From contig JASGJA010000029.1 in NCBI GenBank assembly GCA_049840935.1, forward strand, positions 1 to 64,000: 64,000 nucleotides of DNA, read 5' to 3'. Shown here piece by piece: positions 26,425 through 36,655 of this stretch (positions within the stretch are counted from its first letter, which is position 1; the number at the start of each line of letters is the position of its first letter). Source of the stretch: Mesorhizobium_G sp049840935 (GTDB taxonomy: Bacteria > Pseudomonadota > Alphaproteobacteria > Rhizobiales > Rhizobiaceae). The position numbers and the translations under genes are program-made. The notes under the pieces were generated by a model that saw nothing but the letters and a program-made list of their open reading frames with translations, was not told where the DNA came from and ran no database searches.

Positions 26425-27882
26425 ATGTGTGAATTGACTATTGAGAACAATGAAGCGCCGGAAGGTTTCGAGGCGCTCGGTATTGGCGGGCAGCTTCTGA
26501 AAGCAACGGAGGCGGCAGGTTTTGCTGCTCCGAAGCCTATTCAGGAACTGGCTATCCCGCCGCAGCTTGCAGGCCGCGATATTCTGGGCATTGCACAGAC
26601 CGGCTCCGGCAAGACGGCGGCGTTTGCCTTGCCGATCCTGTCCAAGATTTTGGCACTCGGCACCAAGCGTCGCCCCAAGACAGCACGTGCGCTGATCCTT
26701 GCGCCGACGCGCGAACTGGCCGTGCAGATCGAAGAGACGATAAAGGTTTTGGCGAAGGGCGCGCATATTGCCACTGCGCTTGTGCTTGGCGGCGTTTCCA
26801 AGAGCACGCAGGTGCGCAAGATCGCTCCCGGCGTTGACGTGCTGGTGGCGACACCGGGACGGCTGATGGACCTTGTGCGGGATCATGCGGTTGTGTTGAG
26901 CGAGACCACATGGCTTGTGCTCGACGAAGCCGACCGGATGCTCGACATGGGCTTCATCAATGATGTGCGGCGTATCGCGAAGGCTACGCATCCGGCGCGA
27001 CAGACGGCGCTTTTCTCGGCCACCATGCCGACGGAAATCGCCTCGCTGGCGCACGACCTGTTGCGCGACCCGGTGCGGGTCGATGTGGCTCCGCAGGGAA
27101 CAACTGCTGCCGAGATCAAGCAGAGCGTTATCATGGCGCGGACGAAGCAGAAGCGGCGTTTGCTTTCGCAGATGCTGGCCAATCCGGAAATGAAGTCCGT
27201 GATGATCTTTGCGCGTACCAAGCATGGTGCGGATCGTGTGACCCGCGATCTGGAGCGTGACGGGTTTGAAGCTGCGGTGATCCACGGCAACAAATCGCAG
27301 AACGCGCGGCAGAAGGCGCTGACCGGGTTCCGCGACGGTTCCGTTCGGATTTTGGTTGCGACTGATATTGCGGCGCGCGGCATCGATGTGCCGGGCATTT
27401 CGCATGTCGTGAATTTTGATTTGCCGGATGAAGCATCGAGCTATGTGCACCGTATCGGTCGCACGGGCCGCAACGGCGCGGATGGCATTGCGATTACGCT
27501 GTGCGATCCGACTGAGGCTTCGAAGCTGCGTTCGGTGGAAAAGATCATCCGCATGAAGTTGCACGTAGCTGCGGATCATACGGGCGAGCCGGATCCGAAG
27601 CCTGAACCGGGCGTTCAGCGTATGCAGCAGCCCGCAAATGATCGCGCCCCTCGCGAGCAGCGCGAAGGTCAGAAGCATCGCGGTCAGCCGCGTGACGGCG
27701 CGCATCGCGGACATGGCAACGGCGAGGGCGGTCGCAATCGCGGCCCGCAGCGTCAGGGCAATGCGCCACGTAATGCTGATGCCCAGGGCGAGCGCAATGG
27801 CGGCAAGCCTGCAGGCAAGAAGCCTTTCCGTCGCAAGCGCTTCGGCGGCGGCGGCAAACGATTTGGCAGCAAGGCAGCCTAA
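26425..27882 (+). CDS. DEAD-box RNA helicase
   Basis: The second DEAD-box helicase of the window, 485 residues. It has the Q motif (PKPIQELAIPPQ), Walker A (AQTGSGKTAAF), PTRELAVQ, TPGRLMDL, DEAD (VLDEADRMLDMGF), SATMP and HRIGRTGRNGADG. A glycine- and arginine-rich basic tail (RNRGPQRQGN, PFRRKRFGGGGKRF) follows. I chose ATG 26425 because homology begins just after it; the open frame upstream reads as non-coding. The 298-bp leader may carry a cold-responsive 5' region, as for many csdA/rhlE genes, but I see no defined element. Its stop overlaps that of the convergent kinase gene. Confidence 0.88.
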   Translation: MCELTIENNEAPEGFEALGIGGQLLKATEAAGFAAPKPIQELAIPPQLAGRDILGIAQTGSGKTAAFALPILSKILALGTKRRPKTARALILAPTRELAVQIEETIKVLAKGAHIATALVLGGVSKSTQVRKIAPGVDVLVATPGRLMDLVRDHAVVLSETTWLVLDEADRMLDMGFINDVRRIAKATHPARQTALFSATMPTEIASLAHDLLRDPVRVDVAPQGTTAAEIKQSVIMARTKQKRRLLSQMLANPEMKSVMIFARTKHGADRVTRDLERDGFEAAVIHGNKSQNARQKALTGFRDGSVRILVATDIAARGIDVPGISHVVNFDLPDEASSYVHRIGRTGRNGADGIAITLCDPTEASKLRSVEKIIRMKLHVAADHTGEPDPKPEPGVQRMQQPANDRAPREQREGQKHRGQPRDGAHRGHGNGEGGRNRGPQRQGNAPRNADAQGERNGGKPAGKKPFRRKRFGGGGKRFGSKAA

Positions 27883-29219
27883 GCAAGCATGTGGGCCAGT
27901 AGGGCGCGGAGCCGTGCTGGCCTTATTGGCTTCACAAGAAGCTCTGCGCCCATTTCCGCGACGATCTCCTCAAGGAGCGGGTCAGGGTCGGCGGTTGTTA
28001 CAAGCGCCGGTATTACCCGGCCTAGCCATGCTCGAACGCCGATGATTGTCGCGCTGCCGAGATCGCCGCGGTCTAGATGCTGATCCGCGATCACGATGTC
28101 TGGTATCCACGCGGTATCATTGAGCTCGTTGAGCGCCTCTTCGGTGGTGCTCGCCGCGCGGACATCGCATTGCCAGCTTTCGAGCAGACCGACCATAGCG
28201 GTCACGACGTCAGGGTCATTCTCGACGAGCAATACTTTCGCGCCGAATAACCCATAGCCGCGCGGCTGCTCAATCTCCGCAAGCATCTGCGACGGCTCGT
28301 TCGGCGCTATGCAGGAGGCTGGAATATCAAGGTGAAACACCGTGCCTTGGCCCATGCGCGAATTGAGACTGACGCGATAGCCCAGCGTTTCCACCATGCG
28401 CCATACGATGGCGAGGCCCAGCCCCAGCCCTGCGCCGGAAAGGCCGGACTCATCCACAGCGACGCCGCGATGAAACTCCTCAAAAATGCGGTCGCGTTGG
28501 TCTTCCGGAATGCCGCACCCGGTATCCGCGATTTCAATTCTGAGATTCGGACCGTGACGACGCACACCCACCAACACGCCGCCGGTCGTGGTGTAGCGGA
28601 TGGCGTTTGCGACGATGTTTTGCAGGATGCGGCGTAGCAATGTGCGGTCGGTTTTTAACGTCAAAGATGTTGGTACGAAGCGGAGCCGCAGCCCCTTGCG
28701 TTCGGCCAGAGGAAGGAAGTCCGAGCGCAGACCTTGCAGCAATTGGTCGAGCGATACGCTAGTGAGTTCCGGCTGCACGACGCCTGCATCAAGACGGGAA
28801 ATATCCAGCAGCGTGCGCAGCAATGTTTCCATCGTTTCAAGCGAACGTTCGACCTGACGCACAAGGCGCTTTCCTTCCGTGCTGGTCTGGACGTCAGCAA
28901 GCGCCGAAACTGAAAGATGGGCGGCGTTGAGTGGTTGAAGCACGTCATGGCTGGCGGCGGCGAGAAAGCGCGTTTTTGAAACATTGGCCTGCTCGGCACG
29001 ATCCCGCGCTTCGATCAATTCGGCGTTCGATTGTTCAAGCCGACGCAATGCGGAATGAAGTTCGTCTGTGCGACTGCGCACAAGGCTTTCGAGGCTGATT
29101 GCGGTCTGGAACAACGAGAAGGCGTTGCCCTGTTGATCCATCGAACGCTCAACGCGGTTGATGAGCGCCGCGTTGATCTTTTTCAGCCGTTCGATGTCGG
29201 CAATGTGTTCGAGCGCCAC
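27879..29219 (-). CDS. hybrid histidine kinase with receiver domain
   Basis: A soluble hybrid sensor kinase of 446 residues without membrane segments. An N-terminal coiled coil (LRRLEQSNAELIEARDRAEQ) leads to the HisKA box FLAAASHDVLQPLNAAH with the phosphorylatable His. The HATPase domain has N box ILQNIVANAIRY, G1 DTGCGIPE and GAGLGLGLAIVWRM. A C-terminal receiver (VLLVENDPDV, phospho-acceptor Asp in DIVIADQHLD, and LVKP with its Lys) completes it. The layout resembles NahK/ErcS-type kinases that pair with FIST sensors. It starts at GTG 29219, about ten bases after the FIST gene. Confidence 0.88.
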   Translation of the reverse strand: MALEHIADIERLKKINAALINRVERSMDQQGNAFSLFQTAISLESLVRSRTDELHSALRRLEQSNAELIEARDRAEQANVSKTRFLAAASHDVLQPLNAAHLSVSALADVQTSTEGKRLVRQVERSLETMETLLRTLLDISRLDAGVVQPELTSVSLDQLLQGLRSDFLPLAERKGLRLRFVPTSLTLKTDRTLLRRILQNIVANAIRYTTTGGVLVGVRRHGPNLRIEIADTGCGIPEDQRDRIFEEFHRGVAVDESGLSGAGLGLGLAIVWRMVETLGYRVSLNSRMGQGTVFHLDIPASCIAPNEPSQMLAEIEQPRGYGLFGAKVLLVENDPDVVTAMVGLLESWQCDVRAASTTEEALNELNDTAWIPDIVIADQHLDRGDLGSATIIGVRAWLGRVIPALVTTADPDPLLEEIVAEMGAELLVKPIRPARLRALLAHMLA

Positions 29220-29228
29220 AGCAAATTC

Positions 29229-30444
29229 CTATTCAGCGGCTTGACGGCGATGACCGAACGCGATGCCGGTGAAGGTCTGGTTCAGGTGCAAGGACTGATA
29301 TTGCTCGCCATAGGTGCCGAAGCCGACAACGTGCTTTTTCTTATACACATCTGACAAATCCCGAACGGATTGGCGGTTGACGGCATCGAGACGGCGCAAA
29401 ACACAATCGAAGCCAAGGATAACATCGGTTCCGCCGAGAACGTTTTCAACCTCGTTCAGCGCCGCCTCGGTGGACTCAACCAGATCGACCGCGCGCGCGA
29501 TTGAAAGCACGATGCCGTCATCTATGGCGCAGAAAAAGGAGAGCGAGCCGTCTGGATTGCTCTTTTGAATTCGAGCGGCAGAAATATTCGCCTCCGACAC
29601 GAACGACAGTGGGGTGTGACGCGAAGCTCAGCGGGGTGAGGTCGTTCGGCAGCAGGCCAACCGCGCCCGCATATTCTTCCGCCGCTGGGGTGGCGTTGAA
29701 CTCATGCACGATGCGACGTGCTGGATCGGACGCGGTAACCACCAGCTTGTTTTCGGTCGCGACGAAATTGTCCGTCTTGAAGGTGTGGAACGGAATGTCG
29801 GTCGCGAACAGCACGACCACGGCGCTGTCTGTATAGATCCCGCCGTTCCATAGCAGGTTGGTTTTCTCGAACTTCAATTCGTCGCCAGCGGAGCCGCCAA
29901 CGAGCGGAATGTCCTCAAGCTCCCAGTGGATTGCTGATGTGACAGACTCCTCCGAATAGGACAGGCCATCGATCAGGCAGATCGCAAAGATATTGGTTTC
30001 TTTGCGGTCGGGAGCCGTGGTGAAGGAGCGCCGAAGCGCATCGACCTGTGCGGAAACGGTTTTGATGTCGGAAGTCGAAATGCTCTGGAGCAGCGTGCCT
30101 GATGCAGCGAAACTATTCGACGGAAAGAGCAGGGCGACGGCTTGACCTTCATGCAACCCATCAGGGGTGATTTCGCCAGCCGTCGTGCATCCTGCGTGGG
30201 GCAAATCCGGCAAGCGGCGCTTGAGGGCTTTGGCAAGGCGGCCAGAATCGAAAAGCGAGCGCGAATAGAAGAAGAGCGCAAAGCCAGTCTGCGTTGCTGC
30301 AACTTCTGCAGCAACGTGCTCGATGAATGTGTCCTCGCCGGGCAAATCCGTGCTCAGTGCGACAAGGCCACAAGCATAGCTCGTGTGCGAAACTGCCAGT
30401 GCTTCCTCCCGCGTTCCTCCGCGCGTTGGGTGGCTTGCGGGCAT
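29229..30444 (-). CDS. FIST domain sensor protein, frameshifted
   Basis: FIST proteins (F-box and intracellular signal transduction) are input modules thought to bind small molecules. The FIST_N region (FALFFYSRSLFDSGRLAKAL, HAGCTTAGEITPDGL, LVGGSAGDELKF) and the start of FIST_C (HPTVVRVGGEYF) are in one frame. The remainder (RIQKSNPDGSLSFFCAIDDG, VLGGTDVILGFDCVLRRLD) continues in another. Removing one A from GAATTC at 29569-29572 joins them as RSIQKSNPDG. It sits directly before the hybrid kinase, which it probably feeds. Start ATG 30444 is tentative; a TTG at 30504 is possible. Confidence 0.75.
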
Positions 30445-30625
30445 AAGAAATAGGTCTTGCGTGCCCACTCTCCAATGCAGAGCATTTTCTGACCTAAAGT
30501 ACAATAGAACGCCGCAATGGCCAGCGGCACAGTCCGCATGTTGGGTTCACTACCATTAGCCGATTTTGGCGGCACATGACCGCCAGTGCTGGGGCACCAC
30601 TCCCGGCACAGCCACGGGAGGAACA

Positions 30626-31129
<504 letters not shown>

Positions 31130-31153
31130 CGCGCTACCCACTGTTCTTACGGT

Positions 31154-33520
31154 TTGGAGGAAAACCTCATGGGAATGGAAGGCATTGGCGCCCGCGTGGC
31201 GCGTAAAGAAGACAAGAGATTTATCACCGGTTCAGGCCGTTATACGGACGACATGGTCGTTCCCGGCATGAAGCATGCCGTGTTTGTGCGCAGCCCCCAT
31301 GCACATGCCGACATCAAGAAGATCGACGTGAAGGCGGCACAGGCTATGCCGGGCGTTGTCGCTGTGCTGACCGGCAAGGAATTGAAAGCCGATGGTATCG
31401 GCAATCTGATCTGCGGATGGATGATCCATTCCAAGGACGGCACACCCATGAAGATGGGTGCATGGTCGCCGCTGGCGGTTGATCGCGTGCGCTATGTGGG
31501 CGATGCGGTGGTGATCGTGATCGCCGACACCAAGGGGCAGGCGCGCGACGCGGCGGAAGCCGTCAACGTGACCTATAAGGAACGCAAGGCTGTTACCAGC
31601 GCGGTGGACTCTTTGAAGTCCGGTGCGCCTCAGCTTCATCCGGAAGCCGAAAACAATCTGATCTATGATTGGGAAATCGGTGATGCGGCTGCAACCGATG
31701 CGGCGCTGAAAAAAGCGGCGCACATCACCAAGATGCACATCGTGAACAACCGCCTCGTGCCGAACGCGATGGAGCCGCGCGCTGCGCTCGCTCACTACGA
31801 TAAGGCGGAAGATCACTTTACCTGCTGGACGACATCACAGAACCCGCATGTGGCGCGCCTCGTGATGAGTGCGTTCTATAATGTAGCGCCTGAAAACAAG
31901 CTGCGGGTTATTGCGCCGGATGTCGGCGGCGGTTTCGGATCGAAGATATTCATCTATCCGGAAGAAGTGGTGTGCTGCTGGGCCTCAAAGAAGGCTGGCG
32001 TGCCAGTGAAATGGGTTGCGGACCGCACCGAGAGCTTCCTGACGGATGCGCATGGCCGCGACCACGTGACCGAGGTGCAGATGGCCTTTGACAAGGACAA
32101 CAATGTCATAGGGCTCAAGGTCGATACGATTGCGAATTTCGGCGCATATATGTCGCTGTTCTCGTCGTCGGTGCCGACATATCTCTATGCGACGCTGCTC
32201 TCAGGCCAATACAACTTCCCGGCCATCCACGCGAATGTGCGAGCGGTTTACACAAACACCTCGCCAGTGGATGCGTATCGCGGGGCAGGGCGTCCGGAAG
32301 CGACTTATGTGCTGGAACGCACGATGGAAACAGCCGCGCGCGAGCTTGGCGTTTCGCCCGCAGAACTTCGCCGCAAGAACTTCATCACGCAGTTCCCGCA
32401 TCAGACGCCAGTCATCATGAACTATGATGCGGGCAACTATGCCGCCTCGCTGGATGCGGCGATGGAAGCCATCAATTACAAGGGTTTTGAGAAGCGCAAA
32501 GCTGAATCCGCCAAGCGCGGCAAGCTGCGCGGCATCGGGATGAGCAACTATATTGAAGCTTGCGGCATCGCGCCGTCTGCTGCGGTTGGCTCATTGGGCG
32601 CTGGTGTGGGGCTTTGGGAGTTTGCCGAGGTGCGGGTGAATGCGGTTGGGACCATCGAGGTTTTGACCGGCTCGCACAGCCACGGGCAGGGTCACGAAAC
32701 GACCTTTGCGCAGCTTGTTTCCGAGCGCTTTGGTGTGCCGATCGACAGTGTTTCGATTGTCCACGGCGATACCGACAAGGTGCAGATGGGTATGGGAACA
32801 TATGGCTCGCGTTCCGGCGCTGTCGGCATGTCGGCCATCGTCAAGGCGTTGGACAAGGTGGAAGCCAAAGCAAAGAAGATTGCCGCGCATCTGCTGGAAG
32901 CCGACGAAAGCGATATTGTCGTTGAAAACGGCGCGCTGAAAGTGGCCGGCACGGACAAGAATGTTCCGTGGTTCCAGATGGCACTCGCGGCCTACACCGC
33001 ACACAATCTTCCGGGCGGCATGGAGCCAGGTCTGAAAGAAACGGCATTCTACGACCCGACCAACTTCACCTTCCCGGCTGGCTGCTACATTTGCGAAGTG
33101 GAAGTCGATCCAGATACTGGAAAGACGGACATTCTGGCATTCGTCGCGGCGGACGATTTCGGCAACATCATCAATCCGATGATTGTCGAAGGTCAGGTGC
33201 ATGGCGGCATTGCGCAGGGCGTCGGGCAGGCATTGCTTGAAGGCGCGAACTACGATCCATCGAGCGGCCAGCTTTTGACGGCCAGCTACATGGATTATTG
33301 CATGCCGCGCGCGGATGATCTGCCGTCCTTTGAAGTGTCTCACCAGAATACACCATGTCCGGGCAATCCGCTCGGTATCAAGGGCTGCGGCGAGGCGGGT
33401 GCTATCGGTTCGACGCCTGCGGTAATCAATGCGATTACCGACGCAATCGGCACGAACAATCTTGAAATGCCAGCCACGCCGCAACGCGTGTGGCGCGCGC
33501 TTCAAGCGGCCAAGAACTAA
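31154..33520 (+). CDS. coxL: CoxL-type molybdopterin large subunit (form II)
   Basis: The catalytic molybdenum-cofactor subunit of an aerobic CO dehydrogenase-like complex, about 785 residues. Cofactor motifs are APDVGGGFGSKIF, GSHSHGQGHETTF and KGCGEAGAIGSTPAV, the last with the active-site Glu. The active-site loop reads AYRGAGRPEA, the form II signature. True form I CO dehydrogenase has AYRCSFR with the cysteine that holds copper. CO oxidation is therefore doubtful, and another small carbonyl or aromatic substrate is possible. A TTTGGAGGAA site precedes the start, with ATG 31169 (MGMEGIGARV) the best candidate. Confidence 0.88.
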   Translation: MEENLMGMEGIGARVARKEDKRFITGSGRYTDDMVVPGMKHAVFVRSPHAHADIKKIDVKAAQAMPGVVAVLTGKELKADGIGNLICGWMIHSKDGTPMKMGAWSPLAVDRVRYVGDAVVIVIADTKGQARDAAEAVNVTYKERKAVTSAVDSLKSGAPQLHPEAENNLIYDWEIGDAAATDAALKKAAHITKMHIVNNRLVPNAMEPRAALAHYDKAEDHFTCWTTSQNPHVARLVMSAFYNVAPENKLRVIAPDVGGGFGSKIFIYPEEVVCCWASKKAGVPVKWVADRTESFLTDAHGRDHVTEVQMAFDKDNNVIGLKVDTIANFGAYMSLFSSSVPTYLYATLLSGQYNFPAIHANVRAVYTNTSPVDAYRGAGRPEATYVLERTMETAARELGVSPAELRRKNFITQFPHQTPVIMNYDAGNYAASLDAAMEAINYKGFEKRKAESAKRGKLRGIGMSNYIEACGIAPSAAVGSLGAGVGLWEFAEVRVNAVGTIEVLTGSHSHGQGHETTFAQLVSERFGVPIDSVSIVHGDTDKVQMGMGTYGSRSGAVGMSAIVKALDKVEAKAKKIAAHLLEADESDIVVENGALKVAGTDKNVPWFQMALAAYTAHNLPGGMEPGLKETAFYDPTNFTFPAGCYICEVEVDPDTGKTDILAFVAADDFGNIINPMIVEGQVHGGIAQGVGQALLEGANYDPSSGQLLTASYMDYCMPRADDLPSFEVSHQNTPCPGNPLGIKGCGEAGAIGSTPAVINAITDAIGTNNLEMPATPQRVWRALQAAKN

Positions 33521-33540
33521 GCGCGAGGGGAGACAAGACC

Positions 33541-34335
33541 ATGTATGCAGTCAACTATCATCGCGCAAAATCGGTAGCCGATGCCGCCAAGCTCGGCAAA
33601 GGCGAAGCCAAATATCTGTCGGGCGGCATGACGCTTATTCCGGCAATGAAAACCCGCCTTGCTGCGCCTTCAGACCTCGTGGATCTGTCGCACATCAAGG
33701 ACATGAAGGGCATTAGCGTATCGGGAAAGACCGTTACCATCGGCGCAGGCACCACTCACTACGAAGTGGCGACTGATGCGAAGCTGGCAAAAGCCTGCCC
33801 TGCGATTGTGCATCTGGCAGGCTTGATCGGTGATCCGGCGGTTCGCCATCGCGGCACAATTGGCGGCTCGATCGCGAACAATGATCCTGCGGCGGATTAT
33901 CCTGCGGCCATGCTTGCCCTTGGTGCCACGATCACCACGAACAAGCGATCCATTGCGGCTGACAAATTCTTCAAGGGCCTGTTTGAAACTGCGCTCAAGG
34001 AAGGTGAAATCGTCACCTCCGTCAGTTTTACCGTGCCTGCGAAGGCGGGATACGCAAAGTTCCCGAACCCTGCGTCCCGCTACGCCATGACTGGCGTGTT
34101 TGTCGCCAAAGATAAAGACGGCGTTCGTGTTGCGGTGACAGGGGCGGGGGACGATGGCGTTTTCCGCTCCAAGGAAATCGAAGCAGCACTTTCGAAGAAA
34201 TTCGAAGCATCAGCGTTGGAAGGCGCGAAAGTTCCATCCGGCTCGCTGATGGAAGATATGCACGCTTCGGCGGACTATCGCGCGGCACTTATCGTTGCGA
34301 TGGCAAAACGTGCAGTCGCGCAGGCCAATGGCTAA
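33541..34335 (+). CDS. coxM: CoxM-type FAD subunit
   Basis: The medium, FAD-binding subunit of the same molybdenum hydroxylase, 264 residues. FAD motifs are KYLSGGMTLIPAMK and TIGGSIANNDPAADYPAAML, and the C-terminal CO_deh_flav_C domain includes SRYAMTGVFVA. ATG 33541 follows a GAGGGGAGA site 20 bp after coxL. The S-L-M order supports form II. A strong hairpin follows the gene. Confidence 0.88.
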   Translation: MYAVNYHRAKSVADAAKLGKGEAKYLSGGMTLIPAMKTRLAAPSDLVDLSHIKDMKGISVSGKTVTIGAGTTHYEVATDAKLAKACPAIVHLAGLIGDPAVRHRGTIGGSIANNDPAADYPAAMLALGATITTNKRSIAADKFFKGLFETALKEGEIVTSVSFTVPAKAGYAKFPNPASRYAMTGVFVAKDKDGVRVAVTGAGDDGVFRSKEIEAALSKKFEASALEGAKVPSGSLMEDMHASADYRAALIVAMAKRAVAQANG

Positions 34336-34343
34336 GACATAAT

Positions 34344-34370
34344 GTGCTCGGGGGAAGCCCCGAGCACTAT
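34344..34370. terminator. bidirectional terminator after coxM
   Basis: GTGCTCGGGG-GAAG-CCCCGAGCAC is a perfect 10-bp stem followed by TATTTT. It lies between the convergent coxM and YCII genes and includes the first base of the YCII stop codon. Confidence 0.75.
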
Positions 34371-34741
34371 TTTGCGGGTAACGCTACGCCCGGCGCAAAG
34401 TAGGAGACGGGGCGGATTTCGTATGTCGCGCTCTTGTTCACAGTTTTGAACTCCTGCGCGATTGCGACCGCTTCATCGCGAGAGGCGCAATTCACAATAT
34501 AAAGTCCGAGCAATTGCTCTTTCGTTTCCGCGAACGGTCCATCGATAACGGGGGTGCCCGCATCACCGCGCACCGTTACTGCACTTTGCGTGAAATCGAG
34601 ACGCGCTACCGGGCCGAGCTTGCCCTCACTCTCCAGCCGTTGATTTATCTTGATAAGGTGCTCCATCAATGCGGCGTCTTCCTCTGGCGTAAGGCGCGTT
34701 ATAGTGCCTTCGACGTGATAGGCTAAAATCGCATAGAACAT
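34367..34741 (-). CDS. YCII/DGPF domain protein
   Basis: A 124-residue protein of the YCII-related (DGPF) family. It has an N-terminal FYAILAYHVEG and the signature VIDGPFAETKEQLLGLYIVN, followed by ASRDEAVAIAQ. Such proteins are often near ECF sigma factors, but none is seen here. Function unknown. ATG 34741 follows an AGGGAGGACG site. Confidence 0.82.
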   Translation of the reverse strand: MFYAILAYHVEGTITRLTPEEDAALMEHLIKINQRLESEGKLGPVARLDFTQSAVTVRGDAGTPVIDGPFAETKEQLLGLYIVNCASRDEAVAIAQEFKTVNKSATYEIRPVSYFAPGVALPAK

Positions 34742-34844
34742 TTCGTCCTCCCTTTAAGATCGCGCGATTGCGGTGGAATGTGCCTTTCGCTTTGCGCTGT
34801 GACCTTGTAGTTGGCACCGACGAGATTCTCATCGGACCGCATTC

Positions 34845-35456
34845 ATGTCCAAACCCACCACAGAACGCCACACCTTATTTGAAGACGTGCAAGCCATCCT
34901 GACAGGCTCGCTGATCGTTTCGCTGGGTGTCGCGATGTATTCGCACGCGATGCTGGCGCTGGGCGGCAACTCCGGCCTTGCGCTGCTGCTGCAATATTCG
35001 ACCGGCTGGAGCTTCGCGGTCGTTTTTTCTCTGGTAAACCTACCGTTCTATATTCTCGCGGTCTGGCGCATGGGCTGGCCGTTTACGCTGCGCACCTTCA
35101 TTGCGGTCAGTCTGGTTTCGCTGTTTGTGCGGTACACGCCGCAATGGGTGCAGTTTGCAGAATTGTCTCCGCTCTATGCGAGCGTCGCCGGAGGGTGCTT
35201 GATCGGCATGGGAATGCTGATCCTTTTCCGGCACCGTACCGGGCTTGGCGGCATCAACATTCTCGCCATCTGGATGCAGGAAAAGCTCGGCTGGCGCGCA
35301 GGCTATGTGCAGCTTGCAATCGATCTAATCATTTTGACGATAGCGTTTTTCATTCTACCCGCCGAGAGCGTTGCGCTGTCTGTGCTGGGTGCAGTCATTA
35401 TCAACATGATATTGGCGCTCAACCATCGGCCCGGTCGGTATGCCGGCTACAGTTGA
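34845..35456 (+). CDS. YitT family membrane protein
   Basis: A 203-residue integral membrane protein with about five to six helices. TGSLIVSLGVAMYSHAML and GGNSGLALLLQY at the N-terminus, and FRHRTGLGGINILAIWMQEK, fit the YitT/DUF161 membrane domain. The C-terminal DUF2179 domain of longer YitT proteins is absent. Transport function is inferred only. It is followed about 63 bp later by prfB. Confidence 0.8.
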   Translation: MSKPTTERHTLFEDVQAILTGSLIVSLGVAMYSHAMLALGGNSGLALLLQYSTGWSFAVVFSLVNLPFYILAVWRMGWPFTLRTFIAVSLVSLFVRYTPQWVQFAELSPLYASVAGGCLIGMGMLILFRHRTGLGGINILAIWMQEKLGWRAGYVQLAIDLIILTIAFFILPAESVALSVLGAVIINMILALNHRPGRYAGYS

Positions 35457-35519
35457 GGCAGCTTTACACACTGCGCCTCGCCCCTTATGTAGCGGCCACA
35501 CAATGGAAGAATCTCGCTG

Positions 35520-36651
35520 ATGCGTGCGGAAACACAAAACCTCATCGATGAAATCAAGCAGGGCGTAACCCTGCTGAGGAGGCATCTTTGACTGGGATCA
35601 AGCCGTAAAGCGACTTGATTACCTGAACGCGCGTTCTGAAGAAGCCGATCTCTGGAATAATCCGCAAGAAGCGCAAAAGCTGATGCGCGAGCGCCAGACG
35701 CTGGATGACGGCATTGGCGCGGTGAAGCGGCTGGAGCAATCGCTTTCCGACAATATAGAATTGATCGAACTCGGCGAAATGGAGGGCGATCAAGGCATCG
35801 TCACCGACGCCGAGGCTTCCATCAAATCGATGGCGGGTGAAGTGCGCGAGCGCCAGATCGAAACGATGCTTTCGGGTGAGGCCGACGGCAACGACACCTA
35901 TCTTGAAATTCATGCGGGCGCGGGCGGCACTGAAAGCCAGGATTGGGCGAACATGCTGTTGCGCATGTATACGCGCTGGGCCGAGCGTCGCGGTTTTAAA
36001 GTCGAAGTGCTAGAAATGCATGACGGCGAAGAAGCCGGCATCAAATCCGCAACGCTGCTGATCAAAGGCCAGAGCGCCTATGGCTGGCTGAAAACCGAGT
36101 CCGGCGTGCATCGGCTCGTTCGCATCTCGCCTTATGATTCAAATGCCCGGCGACACACCTCCTTTTCGAGCGCGTGGGTTTATCCCGTCATCGACGATAC
36201 GATCGAGATCGACATCCCTGAATCGGACGTGCGTATCGATACCTATCGCTCGTCTGGCGCGGGTGGTCAGCACGTCAACACGACGGACTCCGCCGTTCGC
36301 ATTACGCATATTCCAACCGGAATCGCCGTCGCCTGCCAGGCAGGACGCTCTCAGCACCAGAACCGCGCAAAGGCGTGGGAGATGTTGCGCTCACGCCTGT
36401 ATGAAGTTGAGCTGGAAAAGCGCGAAGCTGCCGCCAATGCGGAGCAGGCCTCAAAGACCGATATTGGTTGGGGCCATCAGATTCGCTCTTATGTGCTCCA
36501 GCCCTACCAGCTTGTGAAGGATCTGCGCACTGGTGTTGAATCCACCAGCCCGTCTGACGTGCTGGACGGCGACCTTGATGGTTTCATGGAAGCCAGCCTT
36601 GCGCATCGCATTGAAGGCGGGGCGGGTGTCGAGGTCAAAGACCTCGACTGA
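35520..36651 (+). CDS. prfB: peptide chain release factor 2 (programmed frameshift)
   Basis: RF2 ends translation at UGA and UAA. The gene starts at ATG 35520. After 23 codons it reaches CTT TGA C at 35586-35592, the classic +1 frameshift site, with an AGGAGG (35577-35582) just upstream that pairs with 16S rRNA to promote slippage. After the shift the frame reads LDWDQAVKRLDYL and continues to 36651, giving 376 residues. The GGQ loop is in RSSGAGGQHVNTTDSAVR and the SPF-type stop-recognition segment (here SPYDSNARRHTSF) is present. The frameshift makes RF2 level self-regulating and is not an error. Confidence 0.95.
35577..35592 (+). promoter_or_regulatory. prfB +1 programmed frameshift signal
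   Basis: AGGAGG-CAT-CTT-TGA-C: an internal Shine-Dalgarno-like hexamer three bases before the slippery CTT and an in-frame UGA followed by C. This is the same arrangement as in E. coli prfB. Confidence 0.93.
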
Positions 36652-36655
36652 GCGG

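Noticed and set aside
26221..27714. 497-codon minus-strand frame
   Set aside because: Antisense to the DEAD-box helicase, whose motifs are complete.
35520..35591. prfB start looking like a broken gene
   Set aside because: The in-frame TGA sits in a full programmed frameshift signal, so it is normal.
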